Source: an uncultured Saprospiraceae bacterium
Lineage (GTDB): Bacteria > Bacteroidota > Bacteroidia > Chitinophagales > Saprospiraceae
Assembly: GCA_938045585.1 (NCBI GenBank)
Contig: CALIAU010000001.1
Coordinates: forward strand, 310,001-374,000
Length of the DNA stretch: 64,000 bases
Direction: 5' to 3'
Shown here: piece by piece, positions 1 through 8,580 of the stretch
Numbering within the stretch: position 1 is the stretch's first letter
Layout: each line of letters begins with the position of its first letter
The notes under the pieces: model-generated
What the model was told of the DNA's origin: nothing
Seen by the model: the letters and a program-made list of their open reading frames with translations, nothing else
Databases searched by the model: none
Program-made: the position numbers and the translations under genes

Positions 1-1271
1 TCGATCTTATAGTTGAGAAGGGTTGCAATAATTTGATCCTTATTCGCTTCTAATTCCGCTCTGTCTACTTCAAATTTTTGGTCCTCATAGGTTTCTAATA
101 ATTCCAGTTTAGGGAATGTATAGTTCTTTAAGTTAAGCTTAGGGTCAAAGGGCTCTAAGTTGTTTTTATTCTCCTCTTGAATAGATAAAGGACTGATAGG
201 TGTCGCTTCAGGAGTTGCCGTAATATCTTCTAAATCTAACTTAGCTGAACCACTGGTTTGTAGATTTTCTTGTGGCTTTGGCTTGGTGTCCAGAGGCATG
301 GATAGCTGATCTTCCGTTCTGTCTATGGAAGGACTGGCTTTTTGTACAGGAGGAGTAGGTATAGTTTGCCTTGGAGCTGTTGGCGCAGTAGGAGTAGATG
401 GTGTCGGACTAAGAGTCGTCTGAATATCCATTGTTGGCTCTACGGCTTCCTTTTTGCCTTTTTTGCGATTAAAAATATTGGGCAAACTCAAGTCTAATCC
501 CTTTCCTAGTGTGGCTTCCCCTGCATCGGTTTTTGGGTTGGCCTCTGGTGTATCTTTAGTTGATTGTCTTGGTCTTAATCCAGGACTTGGTGTAGATGGT
601 CTTGGAGCTGCGGCAGTTGCTCCAGAACTTTCTCTTCCTGATAATTGGAATCTACTGAGATCGGGTGTCATATTTCCAATAAATGCGGGAGTAGGGATAT
701 TGAGTACTGGATTGACGATCCACATAAATATGCTGACCATTATAAAGAATATCAATAATATCAAGCCGATACGACCAAGAAGACTAGTCAACCACATATT
801 TGTACTCTCACCAAATGCACCTCCCCAACTAAATGAAGAGTTGTACATGAAAAACTCAAGGATCACAGAAGCCAAGGCAATACTCAAAAATACATGCTTG
901 GTAAAGTGAAAAAATGCCTGAATGCTATTTTTTTGCACTAAATCATACGAAGCACGTATAAGAATAAGGATGAACCCAAAAGAGGGTAGACCAAAGCCCC
1001 AGTAAAAAAAGGCGTTGGATATAAGTGCTCCTAGCTTTCCTAACCAGTTTTGAACTGATATCTCGTTTTCTGTTAATAGTGCAGTGGAGAATTGCAATAC
1101 CTTATCCTGGTCCGTTTTCCACGTAAAAAAGTAGGATATGAATGCAATACATAGGTATACAGCAAATAGAAGGCTTAAAATAGATAGGATTTTGGGAATC
1201 CTTTCGTCATTAAGCTTCAAGCTGAAGCCTTGCTTCTTTTTAGAAGACTTCTTTCTTTTCTTAGTAGCCAT
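1..1271 (-). CDS. ftsK: DNA translocase FtsK, N-terminal part (runs off left edge)
   Basis: About 423 residues are visible from an ATG at 1271 (MATKKRKKSSKKK); the frame stays open to base 1, so the motor domain with Walker A and the gamma domain lie outside the window. After a Lys-rich cytoplasmic start there are four membrane segments, near residues 28-50, 85-106, 124-143 and 165-187, then a long Pro/Thr/Ser-rich linker (about 205-370), then a block reading FDPKLNLKNYTFPKLELL, which is typical of the start of the FtsK cytoplasmic region in Bacteroidota. FtsK anchors at the division septum and pumps chromosome ends for dimer resolution. It is transcribed away from the oxidoreductase at 1487. 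lolA, often an ftsK neighbour in this phylum, lies 10 kb away here. The identification rests on topology plus the post-linker block. Confidence 0.85.
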   Translation of the reverse strand, partial: MATKKRKKSSKKKQGFSLKLNDERIPKILSILSLLFAVYLCIAFISYFFTWKTDQDKVLQFSTALLTENEISVQNWLGKLGALISNAFFYWGFGLPSFGFILILIRASYDLVQKNSIQAFFHFTKHVFLSIALASVILEFFMYNSSFSWGGAFGESTNMWLTSLLGRIGLILLIFFIMVSIFMWIVNPVLNIPTPAFIGNMTPDLSRFQLSGRESSGATAAAPRPSTPSPGLRPRQSTKDTPEANPKTDAGEATLGKGLDLSLPNIFNRKKGKKEAVEPTMDIQTTLSPTPSTPTAPTAPRQTIPTPPVQKASPSIDRTEDQLSMPLDTKPKPQENLQTSGSAKLDLEDITATPEATPISPLSIQEENKNNLEPFDPKLNLKNYTFPKLELLETYEDQKFEVDRAELEANKDQIIATLLNYKI

Positions 1272-1310
1272 AAATCGGTTTTCTCTTAGATTTCACTAAT
1301 GCTTAGAAAA

Positions 1311-1341
1311 CAAATGTAAAAAATCTATTTTCATATTAAAA
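1311..1341 (-). promoter_or_regulatory. Bacteroidota-type promoter for ftsK
   Basis: On the minus strand, TACATTTG (1318-1311) matches the -7 consensus TAnnTTTG exactly. It is preceded after 19 nt by TTTT (1341-1338), one base off the -33 TTTG. It lies about 40 nt upstream of the ftsK ATG. Confidence 0.5.
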
Positions 1342-1429
1342 CTTTTTATCATATTTTTTATACTGATTTATAGTTATTTATGTATTACAGTTTTATGTAA
1401 TATGAATAATTTTAATTAAGAGCAGTTTC

Positions 1430-1462
1430 ATTGATTTATATTGACTGCTTTCTTTAATTTCG
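1430..1462 (+). promoter_or_regulatory. Candidate promoter for the saccharopine dehydrogenase-like gene
   Basis: ATTG (1430-1433), a 21-nt spacer and TAATTTCG (1455-1462) approximate the Bacteroidota -33/-7 pattern. It lies 24 nt before the ATG at 1487. The -7 box differs from TAnnTTTG at one base. Confidence 0.4.
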
Positions 1463-1486
1463 CCCTGCATTAAATAAAACTGAGAC

Positions 1487-2623
1487 ATGAAAGCAAATAT
1501 TATAATAGCAGGAAGTGGGGGAATTGGTAGAGCAGCGGGGCTAATTCTTGCAGAAAAGAAGGAATTTGACTGCAATATCTATTTTGGAGATAGGTACCTA
1601 GAGGCCTCACAATCTTCTGTTAAATTTGTACATGATGGCATTGAACAAAATGATATCTGCTATCCATTTTTACTCCCAGAAGACGGAATAACAGAAGAAA
1701 CAGTTGAAATCCTTAAAAAAGGTGACATTATCCTGGATTGTCTTCCTGGGTCGCAAGCACCACGTCTCGCACAAATGGCCAAAGACTACAACTTACATTA
1801 TGCCAATCTAACGGAGTATGTAAATGAAACCAATCAAGTAACTGAAATAGCTAAGGGGGCTGATACTGGCTTTATATTACAGACAGGTTTAGCACCTGGT
1901 TTTATAAATGTACTCGCAATGAAATTGCTCAATAATTTTAGCGAGGAGTTTCAAGTAGAAAAAGTGAAGAAGATAAAGATGAAGGTAGGGGCACTTTCTG
2001 AAAATGCAATCTCTCCATATTTCTATGCATTTACTTGGAGTCCAATTGGAGTATCCACAGAGTATGTAAAAGACGCAATTGTAGTAAGAGACTATAAAAA
2101 AACCTTAGTACCATCTCTTTCAGATACAAAAGGAATCATTATTGATGGAGATCATTATGAAGAGAACTTTACATCAGGAGGTGCAGCTGATTTGCCAGAT
2201 GCATTAGCAGGAAGAGTAAAGGAATTAGATTATAAAACGTTAAGATATCCAGGGCATTATAAGTGGGTGAAGAATATCCTTGAAGAAGTACCTGACGGAA
2301 AAGATAAGATCGAGTATTTACAAGAAACAATGCTAAGACGTATTCCTACTGTTGAGGATGATGTTGTAGTTATATATGCTAATGTTATTGGAAGAGATCA
2401 GAAAGGGATTCTTAGGTCTAAAGAGAAATCCTATAAAATATATCCATCCTTCGTCGGTAAGAAAAAGCTGAGAGCAATTCAAACAACAACTGCAGCTCCT
2501 CTTTGTGAGTGCGCAAGAATGTTGTTGACGGGAAATTACAAGGGTGCCGTTTTCCAAAGCCAGATGAACCCAACAGACTTTATAAACGGTCCATTTGTAA
2601 AAGGTATTTACGGAGAATTCTAA
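1487..2623 (+). CDS. Saccharopine dehydrogenase family NAD(P)-dependent oxidoreductase
   Basis: 378 aa. The N-terminus is a Rossmann fold with a dinucleotide loop, IIAGSGGIGRAAG (residues 6-18). It is followed by a region binding a small substrate (LQTGLAPGFINVLAMKLL, about 131-148) and a C-terminal alpha/beta domain, as in saccharopine dehydrogenase / carboxynorspermidine synthase relatives. Such enzymes reductively couple or cleave amino acids or polyamines in the cytoplasm. Bacteroidota homologues are often annotated as lysine-pathway (LYS9-like) enzymes, but substrate cannot be read from sequence. It is monocistronic: ftsK diverges upstream and the next gene converges downstream. Confidence 0.8.
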   Translation: MKANIIIAGSGGIGRAAGLILAEKKEFDCNIYFGDRYLEASQSSVKFVHDGIEQNDICYPFLLPEDGITEETVEILKKGDIILDCLPGSQAPRLAQMAKDYNLHYANLTEYVNETNQVTEIAKGADTGFILQTGLAPGFINVLAMKLLNNFSEEFQVEKVKKIKMKVGALSENAISPYFYAFTWSPIGVSTEYVKDAIVVRDYKKTLVPSLSDTKGIIIDGDHYEENFTSGGAADLPDALAGRVKELDYKTLRYPGHYKWVKNILEEVPDGKDKIEYLQETMLRRIPTVEDDVVVIYANVIGRDQKGILRSKEKSYKIYPSFVGKKKLRAIQTTTAAPLCECARMLLTGNYKGAVFQSQMNPTDFINGPFVKGIYGEF

Positions 2624-2659
2624 AACATGATGTATTAAATCGGAAGGCGTTAAATGTTC

Positions 2660-3130
2660 TTAAGGCCTTTCTTCGCGGCCTATTTCGTGGAATAAAATCT
2701 CTAGTAGGTAATTGGTAATCACGTGAGCTACCATGAGCATACCGGCAAATAAGACTATGCCAATACCGGCTCCACAGGTGAATTCAAATTTGCTAGCAGC
2801 ACCCCAGAGCGCAAGAACCATCCCTACGACAAAACATGCAGTCATAATGTTGAAGTAATCAACCTTACGCACATATTCTTCTTTACTACTTAGAATTGCT
2901 GAGACACTTTTCTGCTCAAGCTCTGTTCGTAAACTTTTATGGAAACTATATTCTCGAAGCATGCCATAAAACATCAACGGAAAAATACTAAGACACACCC
3001 CCTTGAAAATTGTAGACTCAAAATACATGAAGCCAAGCGCCGTTAAACCCCCAATAACTCCAAAAACAATGAGCTCAATCCGTAAAAGCTTATTTAGCTT
3101 CACAATACTATTTTCAATACTATTTGCCAC
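2660..3130 (-). CDS. Small membrane protein of unknown function
   Basis: 156 aa from a GTG start at 3130; no ATG precedes it in frame and the first internal Met is at residue 35. Two pairs of hydrophobic segments (about 19-36 and 44-58; 93-110 and 117-142) flank a charged loop (60-90) rich in Lys and Glu, suggesting four membrane helices with a cytoplasmic loop. No family is recognised. It converges on the 1487 gene, with the two stops about 36 bp apart. Confidence 0.6.
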   Translation of the reverse strand: MANSIENSIVKLNKLLRIELIVFGVIGGLTALGFMYFESTIFKGVCLSIFPLMFYGMLREYSFHKSLRTELEQKSVSAILSSKEEYVRKVDYFNIMTACFVVGMVLALWGAASKFEFTCGAGIGIVLFAGMLMVAHVITNYLLEILFHEIGREERP

Positions 3131-3234
3131 CCTAATTGTTTCTTTCCAAGGTATTAAGAATTTTTGACGATAAAAAACAGTTCAGGATTGCTATTACTTT
3201 AAAACTCCTGCAATTCGATTTTAACTATGCGAAT

Positions 3235-3271
3235 AAAAAAAGAGCCGCAATTTTCATTGCAGCTCTTTTTT
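3235..3271 (-). terminator. Intrinsic terminator downstream of the Cys/Lys-rich gene
   Basis: An 11-bp stem with one mismatch (3241-3251 with 3256-3266, arms AGAGCCGCAAT / ATTGCAGCTCT) is flanked by A6 on the left and T6 on the right, so it can act in either direction. It lies 20 bp past the stop of the minus-strand gene at 3291. Confidence 0.8.
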
Positions 3272-3290
3272 ATTTTGATGTTGTTATCTC

Positions 3291-3803
3291 TTACTGATTA
3301 ACAGCAGCTTTCTTTGAAGAACATGTCTTAGAACATGACTTTGCCGTAGCAGTCTTAACTGCTGACATTACTTTTCCATCTTTTCCTTTGCAACAATCTT
3401 TGTCACAACCCTTAGCGCAGCAAGCTTTTTTAGCAGCTGGCTTTGCAACTGGAGTAGCTTCGCTTTCCATTAAAGATGATTTTACAGATACAAACGTCTG
3501 TGCTTCTTCATCAAACTCAACTTCTTTGTGAGAAATCTTTCCAGTCTCTGAACAAGTTGATGTTTGGTAGAAAGAAGTTGCTCCTGACTTAGAACAAACT
3601 CTCTTTTCAATAGTCTCATCAGCTTCCGCAGCTAAATCAGCAGTCATAACTGCAGACGCAACCTTAGTAAGTGAAGCAGATTTCTTAGATGCACAAGTTT
3701 TTGCACATGACTTTCCGTTAGCACTCTTTGCTTTTGTACAAGTTTGAGCTGAAACCATGCTTGCAGAAAAAACAAAAAGGAATAAAAACAATATATTTTT
3801 CAT
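3291..3803 (-). CDS. Secreted cysteine- and lysine-rich protein
   Basis: 170 aa. A signal peptide (MKNILFLFLFVFSASMVSAQ) is followed by a mature protein with many Cys and Lys and almost no hydrophobic core. A motif KSCxKTCxSKK occurs near the N-terminus (about residues 31-41) and again near the C-terminus (about 154-164); between them is a CC-rich stretch (ACCAKGCDKDCCKGK, about 131-145). The Cys spacing suggests metal binding or disulfide-linked repeats in the periplasm or outside the cell. No named family is recognised. It stands alone, with its own terminator. Confidence 0.7.
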   Translation of the reverse strand: MKNILFLFLFVFSASMVSAQTCTKAKSANGKSCAKTCASKKSASLTKVASAVMTADLAAEADETIEKRVCSKSGATSFYQTSTCSETGKISHKEVEFDEEAQTFVSVKSSLMESEATPVAKPAAKKACCAKGCDKDCCKGKDGKVMSAVKTATAKSCSKTCSSKKAAVNQ

Positions 3804-3844
3804 CGATTTAAATTATTTACTTAGTTAATACACAATATTCAAAC

Positions 3845-3852
3845 CAAAAATA
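3845..3852 (-). promoter_or_regulatory. Possible -7 element of the Cys/Lys-rich gene
   Basis: Read on the minus strand, 3852-3845 is TATTTTTG, an exact TAnnTTTG match about 41 nt upstream of the ATG. No convincing TTTG is seen at the expected -33 distance. Confidence 0.3.
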
Positions 3853-4022
3853 AACAGAAATATTCCCTTTCTGCTCATTTTTTTGTTGTCATAATGTTAA
3901 ATCTACCATACATTTATCATAAAATGCTGCTTTTCGGACAATTTTATGCCGATTTATACATCTAAACTAATTCCTTGTCTCAATCCCACTGTATCTTGTG
4001 TTATATTAAATAGTAAATCTAT

Positions 4023-4481
4023 ATGAAGTTTCTCCCAATATTTATTTTAATACTCGTGATGAGTTCTTGTTCATCTTCTAAACAGTCATATACCATGGAG
4101 GATCATCCAGACCAAGCAATTGTATTTGGCGAAGGTGGCGGTTTTGCTGGTACGGTTACCAAATACAAATTGTATAAAAATGGTCAACTTTTCAGAAAAA
4201 TGCCCAGAAAGCACGCATTCACGGAAATGATGCCCATTGAAAAGACACAGGCAGAACAATATTTTAATACCGTCGAAACAATGGGATTTAAAAATATGAG
4301 CTGTAATGAACCAGAAAACTGGTATTACCTGCTTGAAATGGAAAATGGAGATAACTTCACGAAACTCGTTTGGGGTGCTAATAGCACTACCGCTACTGAA
4401 ACTCTGAAGCTCTTTTGCAAAAACCTTCTTAACGTAGCTAAGAAGCAATCTGAAATACAATCTAAATCTGATACGCAATGA
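4023..4481 (+). CDS. Lipoprotein of unknown function, coupled to M4 peptidase
   Basis: 152 aa. The N-terminus MKFLPIFILILVMSSCSSSK has a lipoprotein signal with Cys16 in the lipobox. The rest is a small soluble domain with a conserved-looking start (IVFGEGGGFAGTVTKYKLYKNG, about residues 33-54), which resembles uncharacterised Bacteroidota lipoproteins. Its stop overlaps the start of the M4 peptidase gene (ATGA at 4478-4481), so the two are probably translationally coupled. A role as accessory factor or inhibitor of the peptidase is an inference from coupling only. Confidence 0.7.
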   Translation: MKFLPIFILILVMSSCSSSKQSYTMEDHPDQAIVFGEGGGFAGTVTKYKLYKNGQLFRKMPRKHAFTEMMPIEKTQAEQYFNTVETMGFKNMSCNEPENWYYLLEMENGDNFTKLVWGANSTTATETLKLFCKNLLNVAKKQSEIQSKSDTQ

Positions 4482-7400
4482 TGAAATCTATTACTTGCAT
4501 AATTTTTTTTATTGCACTTTGTTTATCAAGCTCAGCACAATTCAAAAATATTGAAGAGGGAAGAATATTTGCAGAACCAGATCTTTCAGAAACAAAGGTG
4601 TTGAAAAGACCAACTGCTATAAAAGCAAAAACATTCGACTATCAACCTGCACAGATAGCATTTGATAATTCGGATATCTATGCCCCACGAGTACGCGCGC
4701 GCAACTCTAAAGGACAGCCTGCATATATTAAAGCAAGATTAGATGTCCAACGTAAATTTAATTCGCTTCAAGAGGAATTGCAGGCTTACATAGAACTAGC
4801 AGCACCCATTATGGAAGTAGATTTAAAGAATACATCATTCTCAATGGATAGAATCTTTGTAGATAAGCTAGGAGAGGAACACATAAGAATGACACAAGAA
4901 ATAAATGGTATTCCGATTTTCGGCAAAGAAATAGTTGTACATAGAAAAGAAGGATCATTGCATTTATTAAATGGGGACTATGTAGCTGTTTCAAAATCGG
5001 ACATACCTAGAGACTTCACTCTGAATGAGGCAGATTTGAAAATGCAGATTAAAGCATCAGATCAGATCCATAAACATCTTTCTTCTGAGCAAGTAAAAGA
5101 TGATTTTGGAGTCGACTTTAAGCAATGGGAAATAGAAAAAATTTATTTCCAAAAAAATGAGGCTTTCATACCAGCATTTCATGTTGTGTATTATCCTCAT
5201 TTAGGGGATCGCATGGAATATATTATTGACGCAAATACAGGTGAATACCTTGAAGAGTTTTCATCGCTTTGTAAATTCCATACCCACGAAAATCTACCGC
5301 CAGATGGCCCCGCTACAGCAACTGCTACTGACCTCTTAGGTCAAAGTAGAACTATAAATACCTATGAGTTCAGTAATCAATTTTACATGATCGATGGCTC
5401 AAGAGATATGTTTGATGCATTCTCTTCAAATTTACCAGATGATCCAGTAGGAGCCATTTGGACGATAGATGCAAACAATACTGCTCCACAAAACAGTAAT
5501 TTCAATATTGGCCATGTATCCTCCTCTTTCAATAGTTGGAATGGCAGCCCAGAAGGTGTTTCTGCACAATTTAATGCAGGACAAGCATATGAGTATTTCA
5601 AAAATATACACGCAAGAGAAGGGATAAGTGGATCAGGCGATAATATTGTTTCCATAGTAAATGTGTCTGCTGAAGACGGTTCCTCTATGGGGAATGCCTT
5701 TTGGAATGGCTTTGCCATCTTTTATGGGAATGGAGATAGTGCCTTCTTCCCCTTGGGTAGAGGTCTTGATGTAGCAGGACATGAAATGAGCCACGGGGTG
5801 GTACAAAATACTGCTAACCTAGTGTACATGAATGAAAGTGGTGCACTCAATGAATCCTTTGCAGATGTTTTTGGAGCTATGATCGATGACGATAACTGGA
5901 CGATAGGGGAGGATGTAGTAAGAACAAGTGCTTTTCCTTCTGGGGCTTTGCGCGATTTAGAAGATCCACACAACGGTGCAGCTACGAATGATTTTGGCAG
6001 CGGATGGCAGCCTAAGCATGTGGATGAACAATTTACTGGTTCAGCAGACAATGGGGGAGTGCATATTAATAGCGGAATACCTAATCATGTCTTTTATAGA
6101 GTTGCAATTGGTCTTGGTAGAGATAAAGCTGCACAAATTTTTTATCGAGCACTTACAGTATACCTAACCAAGTCTTCCAACTTTGTAGACTTCAGAAATG
6201 CAATATTGACATCCACCTTAGATTTGTATGGCTCTAATGATCAGTTACCGGTTATCAATGCGCTAAATGCAGTAGGTCTAGATGTTGGTGAAGGTGGTGG
6301 TGATGTAGAAGATGTAGATACGAATCCTGGCCAAGACTTTATTTGGTACTCCTCAGAGACAAGAGATAGCTTTTTTATTAGAGATCCATCAGGAACTATG
6401 ATAGGTCCAGATCCACTAATAGAAGCTGACCATATTAGTAGACCTAGTATTTCTGATGATGGTTCAAGAGTAGTATACGTAGGAGCGGACAAAAGAATCA
6501 AAGGAGCGACCATTGATTGGGAAGATGATTCATACGATCCTACGATTGTCTGGGTAGACTCACCAATTTGGAGGAATGCTGTGATTTCAAAACAAGGCGA
6601 TAAGATTGCTGCTGTTACGGATGTATTAAACAACAAGATTGTTGTTATGGACTTAGCTTCAGGAGCTATGAAAGAATTTGAATTGTTTAATCCAACGTTC
6701 ACTGAAGGGATAGAAACAGGAGAGGTAGATTTCGCGGATGCCTTGGAATGGGATTATACTGGACAGTATGTAATGTATGATGCCAAAAGTAGTATAACAA
6801 ATACATCTGGTCAGGATATTGAATTTTGGGATATTGGTTTTCTCAATGTTTGGAATGGTCCAGCGGAAACCTTCGCTTTAGGCAGCATATCTAAATTGTT
6901 TTCTTCCTTACCAGAAAATATAAATATTGGGAATCCTACCTACTCAAAAAATTCTCCAAATATTATCGCCTTTGATTACATTGAAGACAATATAAATAAT
7001 GTATTAGGAGTAAATAGTGAAACTGGTGATGTCAGTCTAATTGTAGAAAACACAGGATTAGGCTATCCAAGTTATTCTAATGATGATCGTATACTAGTGT
7101 ATGATGTACCCTTTATACAAAACGGCTCATTAGCAGGATTTGATTTTGCAGCGATTGATTTGCAAACGGATAAGATTACGGGTGTCAGTGCTTCCGCAGA
7201 AATTATTGAGATTTTTGCTCGATGGCCCATTTGGTTTAGTAACGGTGAAAGAGTGCTTTCTGATGTAGTAGATCTCGGAGAAGGATCCTTTGACTTAACT
7301 GTATATCCTGTGCCTGTAGACGATAAGTTACATATCGCTTTAAGTGAATTGCAAGGAAAACTGGATATGAGAATATCTGACCTTACAGGAAAATTGATTT

Positions 7401-7522
7401 TAGCTCAAGAGATTACCTCGCTTAGAGAGAGTGTAGATCTTAGCCAGTTTAATGCCGGTACCTATTTACTTACTTTTATTGGTGAAAAGGAGCAGATCAC
7501 TAAAAAGATAATTAAACTTTAG
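4478..7522 (+). CDS. Secreted M4 (thermolysin-like) metallopeptidase with Por sorting domain
   Basis: 1014 aa. Signal peptide (residues 1-20); fungalysin/thermolysin propeptide-like region (about 90-260); M4 catalytic domain (about 275-600) with zinc site HEMSH (435-439), third zinc ligand Glu459 in NESFAD, and an active-site His529 in GGVHINSG. The 20-residue spacing from the second His to the Glu ligand matches thermolysin. Residues about 620-930 form a region of repeated beta-strand segments (RPSISDDGSRVVYVG and similar), like TolB/PD40 propeller blades. The last about 75 residues are a type IX secretion sorting domain (YPVPVDDKL to ITKKIIKL). It probably acts outside the cell or on its surface as an endopeptidase. 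The upstream lipoprotein overlaps it by 4 bp. Met1 or Met2 may be the start. Confidence 0.93.
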   Translation: MMKSITCIIFFIALCLSSSAQFKNIEEGRIFAEPDLSETKVLKRPTAIKAKTFDYQPAQIAFDNSDIYAPRVRARNSKGQPAYIKARLDVQRKFNSLQEELQAYIELAAPIMEVDLKNTSFSMDRIFVDKLGEEHIRMTQEINGIPIFGKEIVVHRKEGSLHLLNGDYVAVSKSDIPRDFTLNEADLKMQIKASDQIHKHLSSEQVKDDFGVDFKQWEIEKIYFQKNEAFIPAFHVVYYPHLGDRMEYIIDANTGEYLEEFSSLCKFHTHENLPPDGPATATATDLLGQSRTINTYEFSNQFYMIDGSRDMFDAFSSNLPDDPVGAIWTIDANNTAPQNSNFNIGHVSSSFNSWNGSPEGVSAQFNAGQAYEYFKNIHAREGISGSGDNIVSIVNVSAEDGSSMGNAFWNGFAIFYGNGDSAFFPLGRGLDVAGHEMSHGVVQNTANLVYMNESGALNESFADVFGAMIDDDNWTIGEDVVRTSAFPSGALRDLEDPHNGAATNDFGSGWQPKHVDEQFTGSADNGGVHINSGIPNHVFYRVAIGLGRDKAAQIFYRALTVYLTKSSNFVDFRNAILTSTLDLYGSNDQLPVINALNAVGLDVGEGGGDVEDVDTNPGQDFIWYSSETRDSFFIRDPSGTMIGPDPLIEADHISRPSISDDGSRVVYVGADKRIKGATIDWEDDSYDPTIVWVDSPIWRNAVISKQGDKIAAVTDVLNNKIVVMDLASGAMKEFELFNPTFTEGIETGEVDFADALEWDYTGQYVMYDAKSSITNTSGQDIEFWDIGFLNVWNGPAETFALGSISKLFSSLPENINIGNPTYSKNSPNIIAFDYIEDNINNVLGVNSETGDVSLIVENTGLGYPSYSNDDRILVYDVPFIQNGSLAGFDFAAIDLQTDKITGVSASAEIIEIFARWPIWFSNGERVLSDVVDLGEGSFDLTVYPVPVDDKLHIALSELQGKLDMRISDLTGKLILAQEITSLRESVDLSQFNAGTYLLTFIGEKEQITKKIIKL

Positions 7523-7549
7523 ACTGCCTAACATATGAATTTATAAGGC

Positions 7550-8530
7550 TTGAGCAAAACACGAAGAGAAAAAGTATTACTTATTCGTTTTAGTTCAATT
7601 GGAGATATTGTGCTTACCAGTCCTGTCTTAAGATGTATGTCTGAGCAAATGGATGTGGAACTGCATTACTTGACTAAAAAGACATATGCACCGCTTCTTG
7701 CACATAATCCATATCTACATCGTACACATCTTTTGGACAATTCCATTTCGGATACTATTAAAAACTTGAAGGCAGAAAGCTTTGATTTTGTCATTGATTT
7801 GCACAAAAATATTCGGTCAAAAAAAATTGTTACAGCCTTAGGTCGGAAAACCTATTCCATAAATAAAAGAAGTGTCGATCGATGGTTACTTGTACATATG
7901 AAATTAGATCGTTTACAAGGAAACCATATTGTAGATCGATACATGTCAACTGTTCATGCTTTGGGGGTACAGACAGACAATAAAGGTCTAGATCTGTTTT
8001 TACCCTTAAAACAGAGCATATCGTATACGATACCAGATAGGTACATGATTCTTGTTGTAGGTACAAAACACCTGACCAAAAACATTCCAATTACTCTTGC
8101 TCGAGAAATAATTTCTTCCTTGTCTATTCTAGTTGTTTTGATAGGAGGCCAGGAACATAAAGAAATGGCGCATGCAATTGCAGATGGAACAAAGGCTATA
8201 GATTTAGTGGGCCAAACAAGTTTATTGGAATCTGCTCATCTTATTAAAAATTCCAATCTAGTAATAAGTCCAGATACTGGAATGATGCATATTGCAGCAG
8301 CACTTAAAAAGCCACTTATTGCGATTTATGGCAGTACAGCCTCAAGTTTAGGCTTTACACCATACATGCCAAGAAATGAAGATCGCTATGCCATCATTGA
8401 GAATTCTTCACTTTCTTGCAGACCCTGTACTAAGATGGGTCGAAATTCTTGCCCAAAAAAGCATTTTAATTGTATGAATGACTTAGATTGTAATACGATC
8501 GTAGAAAAAGCGCGGTCTTTCATCGATTAA
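7550..8530 (+). CDS. Glycosyltransferase family 9 protein (heptosyltransferase-like)
   Basis: 326 aa from a TTG start; the only upstream ATG (7535) is closed by a stop within three codons. The N-terminus KVLLIRFSSIGDIVLTSPVLR is the GT9 hallmark, and the C-terminal half carries SPDTGMMHIAAAL (residues 240-252), the ADP-heptose-binding signature with Asp242 and His247. GT9 enzymes add heptose or related sugars to lipid A core oligosaccharide at the inner face of the inner membrane. A Cys cluster near the C-terminus (CRPCTKMG, then CPKKHFNC) also occurs in Bacteroidota members. It lies 27 bp after the M4 gene and may be read through from it. Confidence 0.9.
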   Translation: MSKTRREKVLLIRFSSIGDIVLTSPVLRCMSEQMDVELHYLTKKTYAPLLAHNPYLHRTHLLDNSISDTIKNLKAESFDFVIDLHKNIRSKKIVTALGRKTYSINKRSVDRWLLVHMKLDRLQGNHIVDRYMSTVHALGVQTDNKGLDLFLPLKQSISYTIPDRYMILVVGTKHLTKNIPITLAREIISSLSILVVLIGGQEHKEMAHAIADGTKAIDLVGQTSLLESAHLIKNSNLVISPDTGMMHIAAALKKPLIAIYGSTASSLGFTPYMPRNEDRYAIIENSSLSCRPCTKMGRNSCPKKHFNCMNDLDCNTIVEKARSFID

Positions 8531-8580
8531 TTGAAATCTTTTACACCACTTTTGGTGTTAGCAAATAAAACAATAACAAA

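Noticed and set aside
454-909. Open frame of 151 codons on the plus strand
   Set aside because: It is antisense to the ftsK linker and membrane region, which is well supported, and its own translation is low-complexity.
2509-2718. Frame of 69 codons overlapping the end of the saccharopine dehydrogenase-like gene
   Set aside because: Out-of-frame overlap with two supported convergent genes; Arg/Lys-rich translation without family features.
5383-6702. Several minus-strand frames of 109-153 codons
   Set aside because: All lie antisense within the M4 peptidase gene, whose catalytic motifs are intact.
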